This document shows positions 36,901 to 49,949 of a DNA stretch of 64,000 nucleotides, piece by piece. Every line of letters starts with the position of its first letter. Position 1 is the stretch's first letter. The notes under the pieces were generated by a model. It worked only from the letters and a program-made list of their open reading frames with translations, was not told the DNA's origin and searched no databases. The position numbers and the translations under genes were made by a program. Source of the stretch: Mactra quadrangularis (taxonomy: Eukaryota; Mollusca; Bivalvia; Venerida; Mactridae); the NCBI GenBank assembly GCA_025267735.1, contig CM046295.1, forward strand, positions 17,443,592 to 17,507,591, written 5' to 3'.

Positions 36901-39900
36901 TTATTATGCTGATTAAGTTCTTTTTTATTAATTCTTATTCAAAACTCCTTAAGACAATTCATTGCAGATTTAAAACGACTTTCACCGATCCAAACTTGCT
37001 TGAGGTATACGTTTTTAAGATCGCTATTCATATTTTGTAATTGCGTAAAATTACCAACTTATAATGGCACTATACCCGATATATTTTAACGTTTTTAAGT
37101 TTTATTATATTCTCTTCGTATAAGCTTAAACCTTTAAATATTTTTTTTAATTTTCTCACATGACTGTTGTATTAGATTTCAAGGAAGTTACACTGACACA
37201 TTTTCAATTAAAATGCATAGTTTTTTTTCAAGCATTATTATACAATTTACTCAATTGAACGAAATTGATTATAACCACGTACTATTTAAGCAATTCATAT
37301 CATAAATAGAAGTAATTTTGTAAAATATTTACTTAGGTATTGAATACTAGACAAACCTTTGAATGCAATGCAATAGGTGATCAAATGTATAACCTTGTTA
37401 GGTTTGAAAAAGATTTAAGATTGCTTTGCATTGGGTAGTGAAAACACTTGTAGCATATAAATACAGAGGAAATAATGGCTTGCGTTTTGCGTTATTATTT
37501 GAATTGGTTAGTAGCTTGTCATAGCAAATTGCCTTTTGATGTGATGAAATACATGTGTTCTTTGTATAATGAAAATACGCTATGTGCACTAAGCCAAATA
37601 GATAAAAATAGTATTTAGATAATGTTTTACCTGAAAAAAATATTGATCTTGTTATTAACATTGATACGCACAAGTCACAAGATGAGCTAATTTGATATAA
37701 AAAACTACAACTTTCATAGACCAACAAGAAAACGCTATTTTCTGAGAATCCTTATCTTGATGCATTTTGATATTCAGTTGTAATACCAGACTAAAAGCTA
37801 AGGTCTAAGATCAAGACATACCTAGGGATTGTGAGCAAAAGCCAATAACCTAAGCTATAAGATTTAAAAAGTAAAAAATAGATGTAAATCATTCAATATT
37901 TCTGCTTAATCTAGAAAATAAACCAACTGCTCCAAAAGTGGTATGTAAACCGAAACAAAAGTTTGATAATATTGCTCTGGAGGAGTCACACGAACTAGAC
38001 ACTGAAGAAAATGAAGTCGACGATGACTATTATACATTTACAAACGTCATTAACGTTGGAAACTTACAAGCTTACGTCACACAAAATGCAGGAAAGTATT
38101 TATCGAACGAGTTTAAGGTAAAGTTATTTTTTTTCTTTTTTTCCGCTGTGTTTAACTAATTAAATTTTTAAAAAGTCAGCATCTATAACCGAATACAACA
38201 AGATACATTTTAAATGCAGTAACAATCAACATACATTTTAAATGCAGTTACAATCATGTGATGATTAAAATTCAAATCATTAGCTCTAAGTTGATGTGTC
38301 AAATTACTTAAACTGTATGTTAAGTATATTGTACCTTTTATAAATAAGACTTACTCAGTTAATCTAAGTCTTCTTAAATACTGTTTTTTACAGCAGGTGT
38401 ATCCGACTATATGTCTGGTAATATTTTATATAATTTCTTTATTTCATCAAACACAGAGACTTGCAAAAGGATTGAAACAACCTTGTACAGTTGCTACAAG
38501 AAGTGAAAACATAGCATTGAATCGTTACAATGGACTCTATCCATGTAAGTTAGTTTCTTTTTGTTTGACTCTGGGTTGTGTTCAATTATTTTTGAGGAAA
38601 AACTTCAACGCTTTCAATACATTGTATAACATAATTTACCCCGCAACAAATTGTCGATAATTGTCCGAGTTTGCTAGAAAGAATATAGGTGCTGTTAATC
38701 ATCGCATCAAAAATGTGATTTACACCATTTCATAAATTTTAATAACATCGTTTTAGTTAGAAATACAACGACATGTTTATTTTTCATCATGTCATTATCC
38801 AGAACTTGTTTGGTTTTTGTGTTTACGGCGCATCGACACAAAAAGGTTACATCGCGCCTAACCAGAACTACCATGTAACAATATAATGAACAATGTTCAA
38901 TCTTTATCTACAGATGACCATTCGAGAGTCAAGCTGGCTCATGATAAAAAGTTCTTTATCAATGCTTGCTACATAAAAGTAAGTTTGTTTTTGTACTCTA
39001 TGGATAAAGCTGAAATTTTATAATACATACATAGGGTTTTCGTGTAATTTTAAATTTGGGGTGGATAGTATTGTATATTTGAGAACTATTTAACTTGCAC
39101 TAATTTCTGAATAAGATCGTAACAAGTTCGTTAATATTGATTTTAAATATTAGCACCATTCACAAAGTAAGCATTGTTTTAGTTCTAAATTTTGATCTAC
39201 GTTAATTTTGAGTTTGCATTGCGTGCGATATTAATATGTATGGACCATATATTGACATCTTCAGGGCAATCAGCAACAGAAAGCATACATTGCTTCATTA
39301 GGACCAACCAAAGTGACTACAGACAATTTTGCAACGTTCTGGAAAATGGTTTGGCATGAGGAAAGTGACATAATTGTGATGTTGACGAATCTCCAAGAAC
39401 CTTCGGTTAGTAAATAACGTTGGTTGGTTTGATTCTTAATTCAAATGTCTGAAAAAAAAGATAATAGTTTGAGTTAACCAGAATATAATTTTTATACCTT
39501 AACAATGTTATTGTAGGCCACCTTTTAGGCAAATCAAGTACCTCCATAGTATTTTAGGTTTGAATATTATCGTTCATGTGCTATATTGAATAATTATTTA
39601 ATCAGAGAATGCAGATCTTATAAAGGGATGCATTTATTAATTATAACAAAACCTAGGCAAACATAACATAAACCATTTTAAAACGTATGTTTAAACTAAA
39701 ACAATTACAAATCGATCATGACTTTTCAGGGTATGAAGTGTCAACAGTATTGGCCAGAACTTGGTCAGTCTTTGACCTTTCATGACCTTGAAATAAAATG
39801 TGACAGTATGGAGGACTTCTCTGAATATACTCTCAGAACCTTCACGGTTTTCAAGGTAAGTTATTTGCTATAAAAACTGTTACTGGTGGGTCATACAGTC

Positions 39901-42900
39901 ATGTGCTATATAAATTATCATCCATGGATTAGTAAATAATATTTTTTACCTTTATAGAGTTTGGTGTAAGAATATTTCTATTATAATACTTTCTCTTTTA
40001 TTGCTGGACTGACAATACTCTTAGTAATATTTGTATTTGTATGAAAGGTGTAATAATTGTACGATCTTACTTCCAAGGTAGGTGTTAAAAGTGACTTTTA
40101 CAAAAAGGAGCTGGCTATCCAATGATGATCAGTCCAACGTCGTAAGCACTTGGCAACGCCCCCTCCCTATGGTCGAATAAAATAACCATACTGTTGTAAT
40201 AACGTAAGAAAACATTTTATCTTTCAGGGAAAAGAGAGACGTACAGTAAGTCAGCTTCATTTTACAGCTTGGCCTGACAAGTCTGTACCTAATAACGTAA
40301 CATCATTGATTGAGTTCAGACAAAGAGTTAAATCTACATATAGTTTATCACAAGGACCAGTTATTGTTCATTGCAGGTATATTTTACTCATTTTTGATTC
40401 GGATTTTTCATGTTTTCCTTTCCTATTTTGCTGTACAAGCATAACAAAAACTTGATATTCTTAGAAAAGTAACTTCTTAATAAACACAAAACACACACGT
40501 GTCAATGGCGTTTTATCATGTTATCACTTTTTCTCTTTATCATCATTATTACCATCATCATTATCGGTATATCATAACCAGTATCACCATCGTAATTATT
40601 ATTATCATTTTCATCATAAGTTGACATTTCATGTATAAACTTTTGTGACTTTTCCAGTGCCGGTATAGGACGTACAGGAACGTATATTGCTATAGATTTA
40701 CTAACAGAAGAAGGTATGAACGAAGGTCAAGTTGATGTGTTTGGATGTATTAGAAAAATGAGAGAACAGCGTGTTAATATGGTACAAACACCAGTAAGTA
40801 AAAACCTTTGTCATCAACAGCATCACCTCCTTCATCATGATCGTAATTGTTTTGGTGTTTTCTTGAATTTCGATTTGAAAAAACTATGCCTTCAGATTAT
40901 TTAACCCCGACTTATTTATATCTTGCATTATAAGTTATTACTATTATAATAAAAATCAGTAAGTCAATGTCAGTAGCAACGACATTTTCATCATCATCGT
41001 CATTAACACATCTTTATTAACAGTGTTATCTTCAGTATCACTATCATTATCATTATCGCCAATATCACAAAACCATACGCATGACAATCATAATGATATA
41101 TTTCGTTGTTTTTGTGTTTTCGTCTCAAATGTTTTTTTCCTTTAAAGTTTTTCATTTATTGCCAGATTGGGAATGAGTTCCACAATGTATACATTTTATT
41201 TCAGGACCAATATGAGTATGTTCATCGTGCTATTGTTTACACTTTAACATTTGATGTTGATTACACACCAACAGAAACATTTAATGAACATGTAATGTCT
41301 CTGACTGATTCACAGTATGCAGCCATGCATAAGGTAAGACTCTAAATTTGTGCGAAAAGGCCATTGATAAAATTATATCATGTATGTGTATACAGTAAAC
41401 TTAAACTGACATTTTATGAATTTGTAATTGTCGTGCATGTCATATTTTGCTGAAAGACACGCGTTAGAATTAAATGGTTAACTAAGTACAAAATACCAAA
41501 GTTTGAAATAATTATTGCCTTATTAAAAGTGCTCTCAAGCTTACGGTTTTTTATCATGTATTGTACAGGCTCAAAATATTGATTATTTGATTCTATTTAA
41601 ATAATTGATATTGTCTGAACAAAATTAACGCTGAAATTGTATAAAAACTAATAGGTTAATGTGTGTGACCAAGTAGTCATTCAGGAAACATACGTAAATT
41701 AAATTTTGTAACGGAAGCTTTATAAAACAATCTTACATTTGAAGAATGCGTGTTTTACAATTGGATATCAAAACCTTAATTAAATGTTTCAATTGTGTTT
41801 TTTCAGAAACTCAGTACTTCTATTGAGACTGTAAATGAAGAACATGAACAAGCTGTGGCATTGAACAAGAAATACAAAGACAAGAATAGGTCTTTGAGTG
41901 ACGTTCCTGGTAAGAATGATTTATTTGAATATTAAACCCCGCCTTTAAGTATGTAACCCCGACCTTTGATATAAAATACCACCTAAATATTCATTTTTCT
42001 TACCACTAGAATAGACATGGAAGTGAGGTTCCATTTCAAATTATATTTAATTCTTAATATTCAGAACTGCCCTTAAATGTTAAAATACTACCCAGATACA
42101 CTTAAATTCCACCTTACTGAAACAACAATTTAGAGGTTTGATAGATGTGTCTAAATTAAATATCTTTGCTCTCCGTTTTGTTCAAGTCTATATTATATCT
42201 GCTTTACTAAACATCAGAGAATAGATCATAACTGGCAATGTCATTTTTACACCTAATTCAGTGAATAACATAAGCAGGTAAATATTTTTAAAGATGCAGT
42301 TTTAATTAACGTTTGTGTAATGAACCTAATTAGTTTATTTACAACACAAGCGTACAAGACGAAACTTTTTAACACCTACTATCAGTATTAAGAATCGTAT
42401 TTTATATCGTTTTAGGTAACAGTAGCAGACCAATGCTTTATTTAAACAGAGCCTTCAATGATTCAGATTATATTAACGCGGTTTACGTTGACGTAAGTTG
42501 ACATTTATTTAATATAACCAAATGCTAGTGGACTTCAGTTTATTCAACTAGGTCAATTTATTTCACTCTCAAGACGTAAGTTAATGTCTGGCATTTATAT
42601 GAGAAATATTGTATGCTTAAGTCCCTTTACAATAATATCAACTTGTTTTAACAAATGAATAAGGAAATATATGAATCGAGCATTAAGTTGCCAGCTTTGT
42701 TTTTACAGTCTTAAATGGTACCTGTTCTATGGGAATATTTTTATCATGACCGTATAAGGTCGCTCGATTAGTAAAGTTATGTAGTCTTGAAGGAGTAATT
42801 TTCATGTAGCAAAGTTATCAACAGTGACAACTGTATAGTTGACGAACATAATGAATCATGAAACGGAGACTTTGAATGTAAATGAACATACACGGTTAAA

Positions 42901-45551
42901 AGCTAGGTCACTTAAAAGCTAGATCATTTTATTTCCAAATAGCAAAATGTAATGGTTATATCATGTATTGTCTAATAAAAGGGAGATAGCCTAATTTTCA
43001 GGGTTTCAGAAGGAAAGATAGATTCATACTGGCTCAAACACCATTATCTACAACACAATGTGACTTTGTATGTTTAATTTACCAAGAAAAATGTTCGTGT
43101 GTTGTTTCTGTTGAAATCGCGGACGATCAGAAATATGTAAGTTTGTTTTATCATTTGCTTTATTTTGGCAGAGATAATATTTTCACAGAGCGTATTTACA
43201 TTTGGAATAACTTTCTGTATGATCGAGTGAGACAATTATAATTAAGACCATGGCAAGCGGTTCACCGAATCGACTTTCAACCTATAATTTAACTCTCAAT
43301 TATTTGAACTTTCCAATTGACCATATGAGAAATGACTCAATATTTCACTGACAAATATGATTAACCGTTTCATAAAAAAGAAACTAGTCACCAGCTTTAA
43401 AGTTCTTACCATTGGAACAATGCTTGGGTGTTCCTAAATTATTTTCATTGCGGCTAATTACTACTTTAAATGGCATATTGGTCGTTTTTTGAGTTGGTAT
43501 TCAGGGATTAACATTCCAAAATATATCCTGTAAACTACTAATTTGACTACAATACGGCATAAAAATGGCCAATTTATTAATCTTTTTCGGATAGATTCGA
43601 AAGCTGGCGACTTTGTTATGCTAATTAATTACTGATAAAGCTATAGGTTTCCTATATTTAAACAGTGTCTACAATTTTCAGGATGTGGGTAGTTATATTC
43701 CTGCAGAAAATGAAAGTCTAACGTGTGGTTCATTTGTTGTTACGTGTATGAAATATCAAAACAAATATAATCACCAATATAGAACATTGAAGATAACAAA
43801 CAATGGAAAGGTGAGTTTGAAAATAACTGTTTGATTCCATTAAAGGTATCTGCGTTTAGAAAGTTTTACTAAAACAAGAATATATGTTTGTTTGTGTTTA
43901 ATTGCACACCAACACGATAAATATTACTTTGCGTTCAAATTAAATGATTATCACTTAATCTCAGATTTGTGTTTTAAATAAATGTTAGAATTGTAACACG
44001 AATGTGAATGATACGTTATTAAGTTTGTCCAAATATGTTCTTTGGTTTAGAATTGAATCAATAATTAAAGATAGCATTCTTAAAGTATTTAAGATCTTCC
44101 AAAAGGTGTGCAGGTGAATTTAACTGTACTTCATTCTTGAAACTTACTTCCAAAAATGAACATTATGCCTATAGTCAATGTATCAAATTAACAAATTTGC
44201 CCTAATTAAGATAATGATAATTGTTTAACTATTTTTTCCTAGCAATCAACTGGAGAAAGAATTGTAAATCATTACCAGTATACAAACTGGAAAAATAATG
44301 AGAAAGTTCCATCAAGTGATGCTGACTTTGTACAATTTATAAAAGATACACAAACATCTGTTCAAACCAATGAAACATCTCCAATGTTATTACATTGTTT
44401 GTAAGTTATTATATTATAGTTTGACGTTGTATTTACATTTATCTTAGTTAAACTCATTACTTCTTTCAAAAATATGTATATATAGTTATTTTACTTAATC
44501 GCATCTCCTTACAAGTTTTCAAACAACCCAAAACAAACCTAAAAAAGGAGCTGAAATCATTTTCATGGAAACATTATGACAGTCTTTTATTATAAATTAT
44601 TTATCTTTTTTATGAACTTATGAACTTTTTTCGACTTTTAAATGATTTTGTAAGTTTGTAACACCCATACCATTATCACAAACGTTTTTAAAAGATGATC
44701 TTTGTTCTTTTAGTTTATGCCTTAACACTACGTTTAAACAAAATTTAGAATTACATGTTCATATATCACCATTCGCTAAATGGTTTTGCTATTGCCTTAT
44801 GATGATTATTTGTCGATTGTTTCTTTGAAAATTTACTTTAAAGCATTTGTGTTTTACTAGAACTGGTGGTAAGAAATGTGGATTGTTTTGTACAGTATCA
44901 TTATTGCTAGAAAGAGCTGACATTATACGACAAATAAGTGTAGTGAATACTGTTAGACTACTTAGACTTAGGAGACCAAATGTTATACCAAATAAGGTAA
45001 GAACGGGCGTACGGTATGATACAGGGGACTCGTTTAGAAAAATTGGGCGAGATATAAGGTATGAAGGGAGTGGTTTAATTACAATAGGGGTGTAGTTATA
45101 GTTAAAATTATGAATATGTATTGTCAAGATGCATGTTAAAGGTAGCGGTTATGCAATTTAAAGAAATCAGGATGTTTGAATCAATAAATCTGGGCGTGTT
45201 TTCGACATTAGTAACTAAAACATACTATCAGCAAATATAGGAGCATGACTATGAGAGAATGAACATTTAGAAATGAATGTCTGAATGATTTACAAATTGA
45301 TTAATATAGAAGGTTAGAATGAAATAATGTGGTAAAAAACATTTAAAGAACTTTTTTTATTAAAAAGAATAATAAAATTAAATAAAAAACGTTTTTAAGT
45401 GGATAAAACTTTGAACGATTTAAGAACGTGTTTGATTAAATTTTAATGATCAAATGTGACTTTTATATTACAGGAACAGTTAAAGTTTGTACATCAATGT
45501 GTGGCGTCACAGATGGAGATGTTGAGTACATATACAAACTTTTCAATGTAG
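33914..45551 (+). CDS. Receptor-type protein tyrosine phosphatase with EGF/MEGF-like ectodomain (gene A, 19 coding exons)
   Basis: The encoded single-pass membrane enzyme should bind a ligand outside through a Cys-rich EGF-like array and dephosphorylate phosphotyrosine inside. Coding exons: 33914-33959, 34451-35509, 35999-36107, 36628-36746, 37915-38117, 38457-38544, 38914-38978, 39265-39405, 39730-39855, 40228-40376, 40658-40793, 41205-41333, 41807-41909, 42416-42492, 43002-43136, 43682-43810, 44243-44400, 44861-44996, 45474-45551. All have AG/GT borders and phases match throughout; total 3186 nt, 1061 residues plus stop TAG. Order: signal peptide, ectodomain (about 16-368), membrane span (about 378-402), juxtamembrane region, PTP D1 (about 490-770), degenerate D2 (about 800-1055). 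D1 has Cys701 and Arg707 in [10 protein letters not shown] and Asp669 in WPD. An acceptor (CAG) at 33888-33890 suggests an upstream 5'UTR exon I could not place. Architecture clear; ligand unknown. Confidence 0.93.
34031..34073 (+). repeat. Relic of an old V-SINE tail in gene A intron 1
   Basis: GCTGGCCATCGTAAAATAAC, then TTAATTTGACATGATACGGC, resembles the SINE 3' end (CGCCGTGAAATGACC, AATTGTGTTGATACGGCG). It corresponds in position to the longer relic at 53505-53595 in gene B. Confidence 0.45.
34451..35509 (+). CDS. Gene A exon 2: whole Cys-rich EGF/MEGF-like ectodomain in one exon
   Basis: A 1059-nt exon, phase 1-1, 353 codons. After a unique N-terminal CGCCKSNP module, it repeats units of about 40 residues of the form C-P-x-N-C plus C-x-x-C plus YG-x-x-C, as in MEGF10/SREC-type scavenger receptors. 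Many N-glycosylation sites (NGT, NCS, NET, NWS, NFT, NRS, NCT, NDT). The symmetric phase allows units to be gained or lost without a frame break. Confidence 0.9.
35999..36107 (+). CDS. Gene A exon 3: transmembrane helix
   Basis: [10 protein letters not shown], then a Gly/Val/Leu-rich hydrophobic stretch (about residues 378-402) ending in Arg residues that serve as the stop-transfer signal. Phase 1 to 2. Confidence 0.9.
36628..38117 (+). CDS. Gene A exons 4-5: juxtamembrane segment and D1 entry
   Basis: Exon 4 (36628-36746) carries RRRSQRE and GVYENCD; Tyr435-Glu-Asn fits the pYxN pattern bound by Grb2-type SH2 domains. Exon 5 (37915-38117) has an acidic stretch ([10 protein letters not shown]), then leads into the N-terminal helix of D1. 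Confidence 0.85.
38457..41333 (+). CDS. Gene A exons 6-12: catalytic PTP domain D1
   Basis: Conserved PTP elements appear in order: the phosphotyrosine loop [16 protein letters not shown], then [30 protein letters not shown] (667-669), [10 protein letters not shown] (Cys701, Arg707) and the Q loop QRVNMVQT. All catalytic residues are present, so D1 should be active. YIASLGP replaces the common YIATQGP. Confidence 0.93.
41807..45551 (+). CDS. Gene A exons 13-19: pseudophosphatase domain D2
   Basis: Keeps the PTP fold signature ([19 protein letters not shown], final helix [11 protein letters not shown]), but the signature loop is HCLTGGKKCG. Cys990 remains, while the Arg position is Lys996. 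WPD is replaced by WKN, and the usual FW-x-M segment reads CDFVCLI. It should be catalytically dead, as in most receptor PTP D2 domains, but is more diverged than usual. Confidence 0.9.
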
Positions 45552-46054
45552 TAAAACTAGTATTGAGCAAAAATGGAGCTCACTTTTTGAGATTGAGATG
45601 GATATCACAAATCTGAGTTATCTTAAACTTATTGACTCTATGAGATTACTGTTTGAGATTGAGTAGAAAAGAACTAAAATAACAAATGATTTGTTTCAGA
45701 AAGAATGCACAATAGGTATTATAGGCAATATTTTCAGCACAATGACTTCAATGGATCTTAGTTCATAAGGAGGCAACAACGAGGTGTTTATTTCATTTGA
45801 TTTTGTTGGTTTACACTGTTGTCAACTTTACCAAAGTGTGTACTAGTATTACATCACTTACTACTCTTATTGATGGTTTAAATTATTCAACAATTCAACA
45901 TAGGTTAAAATTTATATTTTGTTTTATGACATATATCTCTGAATTAAACATTACAGTTTGTTATAACGGAAGTTAGTCAAACCATGTGATATAAAGCTTG
46001 TCTTTCAAGCAAGGGATGATGTGTCGCTATTAAGAATAGCATTTTTATTGGGAG

Positions 46055-46584
46055 AATAAAAATCAATATACGTATGACTTTGTATATTCTGAAATTTACA
46101 TTATTTAGAAAATTTATTATATCATTTGAAATTTTGAATCAATGTATACTGCTGACACGTGTTCAAAGTGGTCAAATACAGATACTTGTTATATCCTGGC
46201 CTTTTTGGGTTTTTTCCATTTCACGGACATTTGAGGTTTTATATCGAAGTAAATTATTTTAAGATTCTGTTTAAAAGATTTTCAAAATCATATTTAGTTC
46301 ATTAAGTCAAGATTTACAAACTAAATACATGTACAACATTGAAATAATTTAAGGTCAGTATGAAATAGTTACATGAATATAATATAAAGATATTTTATAT
46401 GCAATTATTTTTTATAGTTTTTACACATTATCACATTTTGTAAATAATCACATATTTAAAATAACCTGGACTTGATAAAATTTTATTCTGTTATGTTATT
46501 TTTATCTCGTTTATTTTTTTTATTGTTTACATTTATTTAGATTTTTTTTTTTTATATTTTGTTAAAATATTTCAATGGAATAAA
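46055..46584 (+). terminator. Candidate polyadenylation signals of gene A
   Basis: AATAAA at 46055-46060 and 46579-46584, 0.5 and 1.0 kb after the stop codon. Which one is used cannot be told from sequence. Further AATAAA occur at about 47225-47255. The rest of 45552-48139 shows no gene. Confidence 0.35.
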
Positions 46585-48523
46585 TGCTCTAACCCTAATC
46601 TATGGTGATCTATTCAGATGGTATTCGATAATCGATCGAATGTACGTGCTTCTGACTTACAATCGTATTTACTTGTAGTTTACGATGTTGATATCGTAAT
46701 AGGTATATTATATTAAAATAGAGTCGCATATATAGTAAATAATTATCTATGCACTTCTGTATGTGTTTCGCTTTAGTTTTTTTATAAAACAAATAAGAAA
46801 AAGCACATATTTAAAAAAACATATTTTTGTTACATGTTTAAGAATTCCCCTTTTCAGATGTTTCAATCTATTATATCTAGCCTGTGACTTCATCTGAAAT
46901 AAAATACAATGTTCAATAAAAAACCCACAGCTTTTTACAAGTTCAAAGATAGTTTTTAGTGACATTGCATGTTATTAGAAATTGTTATTTTTGTTTACTA
47001 TACAATTGCACAATTATATCTTATCATGTATTAAGATTTTCCGGACTTAAAGGATATTGAAGTTCAGAATATTGGGAAATGAAGAATATATATGTTTTCT
47101 GTGTGAAATGTGCTACAATCATGATATTAAGAAATTGCTGGATTTTGAAAGTTTTGTTGATTTTCTTATCCGTTATTCCATAATTAGTTTGTTTCGTTGC
47201 TTTATATTATTAGTTTTGTTTCAGCAATAAAAAGCTATTTCAAGTAGATTAAATAAAAGTTTTACTCTTTATGTATATGACTTATTGTTTTTTCTTGCAT
47301 GCACCTGTTGGGGTATGTGGAAGGTTAGTGCACCCTAGAACCTAGTTAAAATCACCAGAGGAAATTGTTTTGCAATATCTTATATATTAAAAATAAAAAC
47401 ATTATTACATTTTTGCTTTTTGTTTGTGTGTGACGCTTGCGAATATTTACTTTTTCTATGATACTTGCAAACTGCAGATAAAAATGCACGGCTACAAAGA
47501 ACGTATAATTCCTAAATCACAAAAATAATTAGTTTAAAATTCGTGATTGCCATCAATAATGTAAAATATGTGTTGTTGGTGTGAGTTCCTGCATGACACA
47601 CATAGTAACAATGTTAGGTTGGCTGTTAACTTGTCATACTAGATACAAAAACAAACCTTCATAACATGGGATCCTCTTTATAGTGAAGAAAGTGTATGTT
47701 TTACAAATAATTTTATGCTTCGATATTATTTACAGGTTGCTTTTAAAAGGGGGGGACAATGAGTTACATAACACTTGTGATTGTTTTTGCAATTACATGC
47801 ATAAGTAAAAATAACTGCAAATGATATTTTCATTAAAACAATGATACAATGGTTTGAAGATTTTGCACTAGAATCAAGTCGTTGTTCTCAGATTATTTCA
47901 TTGAACGCACAAATCACTGAAAAAATGAACAGGTATTATATTTGAGATGTATCTTTAAAATTTGTAAAAAAACTGTATGATATCTCTATATCTTGAAGGT
48001 TGTAACCATTGTACACTTGAATATATTGTATGGATCTGTTTACTAACAGTACAATAAGCTATTACGTGACCAGTGGGTATATTTTATTATTACGAAATAG
48101 TATGATATTGTATAATATCATATTGTATTATGTCATACCAGATACTAAAACATGTTTACAGATAATTTGTTGATTCGATGTTATTTACAGGTTGTATTTA
48201 AAAGGCAGATAAACATTGAGTTAAAAAAAATAAACTTGTGTGTGTTCTTTTTGCAATTACAAGCACAATTGCCATTTAATCAATACCGGAAGAAACGACA
48301 TTACCATCATCATCATTTCCATTCTTATCTTTATTACCACTGTTATCATCATAAATAACATTATCGTCAATATCACAATTATAATCTTAACCATAAACAT
48401 GACATTCAGAATTATCAAATTCGTCGGTTTTTTTGGTGTTCGTCTCAAATAATTCTCTCCTTTAAGTTTATCATTTATTGCTGAATCGGGAACAAGTTCT
48501 GCAATGCATACATTTTATTTCAG

Positions 48524-48652
48524 GACCAATATGAGTATTTGCATTGAGCTAATTTTTATACTTTAACATTTGACGTTGATTACACACCAATAGAAACATT
48601 TAATGAATATATAATGTCTCTGACTGATTCACAGTATGCAGCCATGCATACG
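48524..48652 (+). pseudogene. Decayed copy of gene A exon 12 (PTP D1) with in-frame stop
   Basis: 129 nt, the same length as exon 12 (41205-41333), between a TTTCAG acceptor and a GTAAGT donor. It encodes DQYEYLH, a TGA stop, then a close match to the end of the exon ([13 protein letters not shown]). The preceding 250-300 bp also match intron 11 (ATC-rich microsatellite, TCGTCTCAAAT, TTTATTGC). It is a remnant of another gene copy between A and B. No neighbouring exon copies recognised. Confidence 0.9.
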
Positions 48653-48891
48653 GTAAGTCTCTAAATTGTAGAGAGCGGGAAATAGAGAAATATATTGTCA
48701 TGTGAAACTTTGCAATTAATATTATGGCCGATCAACAAGTTTACACAAATAATTAGATATAATGATACAGATCCTATGTTTGATAAACATGTGTGTTATC
48801 ATTAGGTTTAAATGTTTGGGTTTATTGGAGTTTTGCTGTTCTGGATAACTTGAGTAATAAATATGTTGCCTTTTGCCGGCATGAGATCTGC

Positions 48892-49520
48892 GCATGCCGG
48901 ATTAATTTAGGCAAAGGCAAATCAAGTCACCCCAAAGACTGTGTTCTTGGCTTGTAAGATAATGCCTTATCAAGAAAAGTTGATAATTTTTATGTTAATG
49001 ATTTCTTGCCCCAAATCAATATAAACGGATAAGATGCAGTTGTTGCATTTTGATATTGAAATTGTCAAAGGTCAGAGTAAACTAGTTACAAGTTTATATT
49101 ATTCTGTACTGTAGTTATTATATTTTTTTGTAAATATTTCCAAAATGTATATAACCCGGGCTAAAAAATGTTTCTGTTTTCGTTTTTTTATTTATCATTT
49201 TTGGCATTTTATCTGCGCATGCTGGATTAATATAGGCAAGGCAAATCAAGTCGCACCAAAGACTGTGTTTTTGACTTGTAAAGTAATACCATATGAAGAA
49301 AAGTTGAAAATTTATATGTTAATGATTTCTTGCCTCAAACTAATATAAACGGGTTAAGATGCAGTTGTTGTATTTTGATATTGAAAATGTCAAAGGTCAG
49401 AGTAAGCTAGTTACAAGTTTATATGATTCTGTACTGTTGTTATTATAAATATTTTGTGAATATTTCCAAATTGTATATAACCTGGGCTAAAAAATGTTTT
49501 TGTTTTCGTTTTATTATTTA
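48892..49520. repeat. Direct tandem duplication, about 324-bp period
   Basis: 48892-49205 and 49216-49520 align along their length: CGCATGC(C/T)GGATTAAT, AAAGACTGTGTT, AAGATGCAGTTGTTG, GTCAAAGGTCAGAGTAA, GGGCTAAAAAATGTTT. Non-coding. Confidence 0.85.
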
Positions 49521-49703
49521 TAATTTATCGTTATTTTATTTTGTTACTTGTTATTAGATTTTGATTATATATTTTTTACATATTTAAGGATAAGTGCTGC
49601 ATACATGATATTTAAAGAACTGTTTTTCTAATACTCAAAGAATAATCTATTTCATGCAGATATCTTACGGCACAATTCATCCTTAATTTATGAGAACTTT
49701 GGG

Positions 49704-49900
49704 TATCATTCGGAACACCTCGACCATTCACGAATACTAGTAAATAATCTCGGAAGGATTAGTCCGGAGTCTACTCTGGCGGCTTCGGTTTTTACTAGGT
49801 ACCTACGCAATGCGAAGCACAGGCGAAGCACGTAACGGTTATGCAATATAGTTCTTGCCTGTATACACACAGATCTTTTTTTAAAACATATATCTATGTT
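49704..49900. mobile_element. Fragment of the 9-bp-TSD MITE family
   Basis: CATTCGGAACACCTCGACC, AATAATCTCGGAAGGAT, CGAAGCACGTAACGGTTATG and CACACAGATCT follow the family in the orientation of 21145-21310. The far end is lost. Confidence 0.6.
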
Positions 49901-49949
49901 ATATAATTAATCAAAAATTGTTCAGCGATATTATTGTACTGTGTTATTG

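Noticed and set aside
38394..38396. Possible 3-nt micro-exon (CAG between an acceptor and a GTGTAT donor) in gene A
   Set aside because: Frame is intact without it and the PTP alignment does not need an extra Gln; only transcript data could show it.
44997..45095. Read-through of exon 18 into the intron as an alternative C-terminus
   Set aside because: The donor GTAAGA is good and exon 19 encodes the expected final PTP helix.
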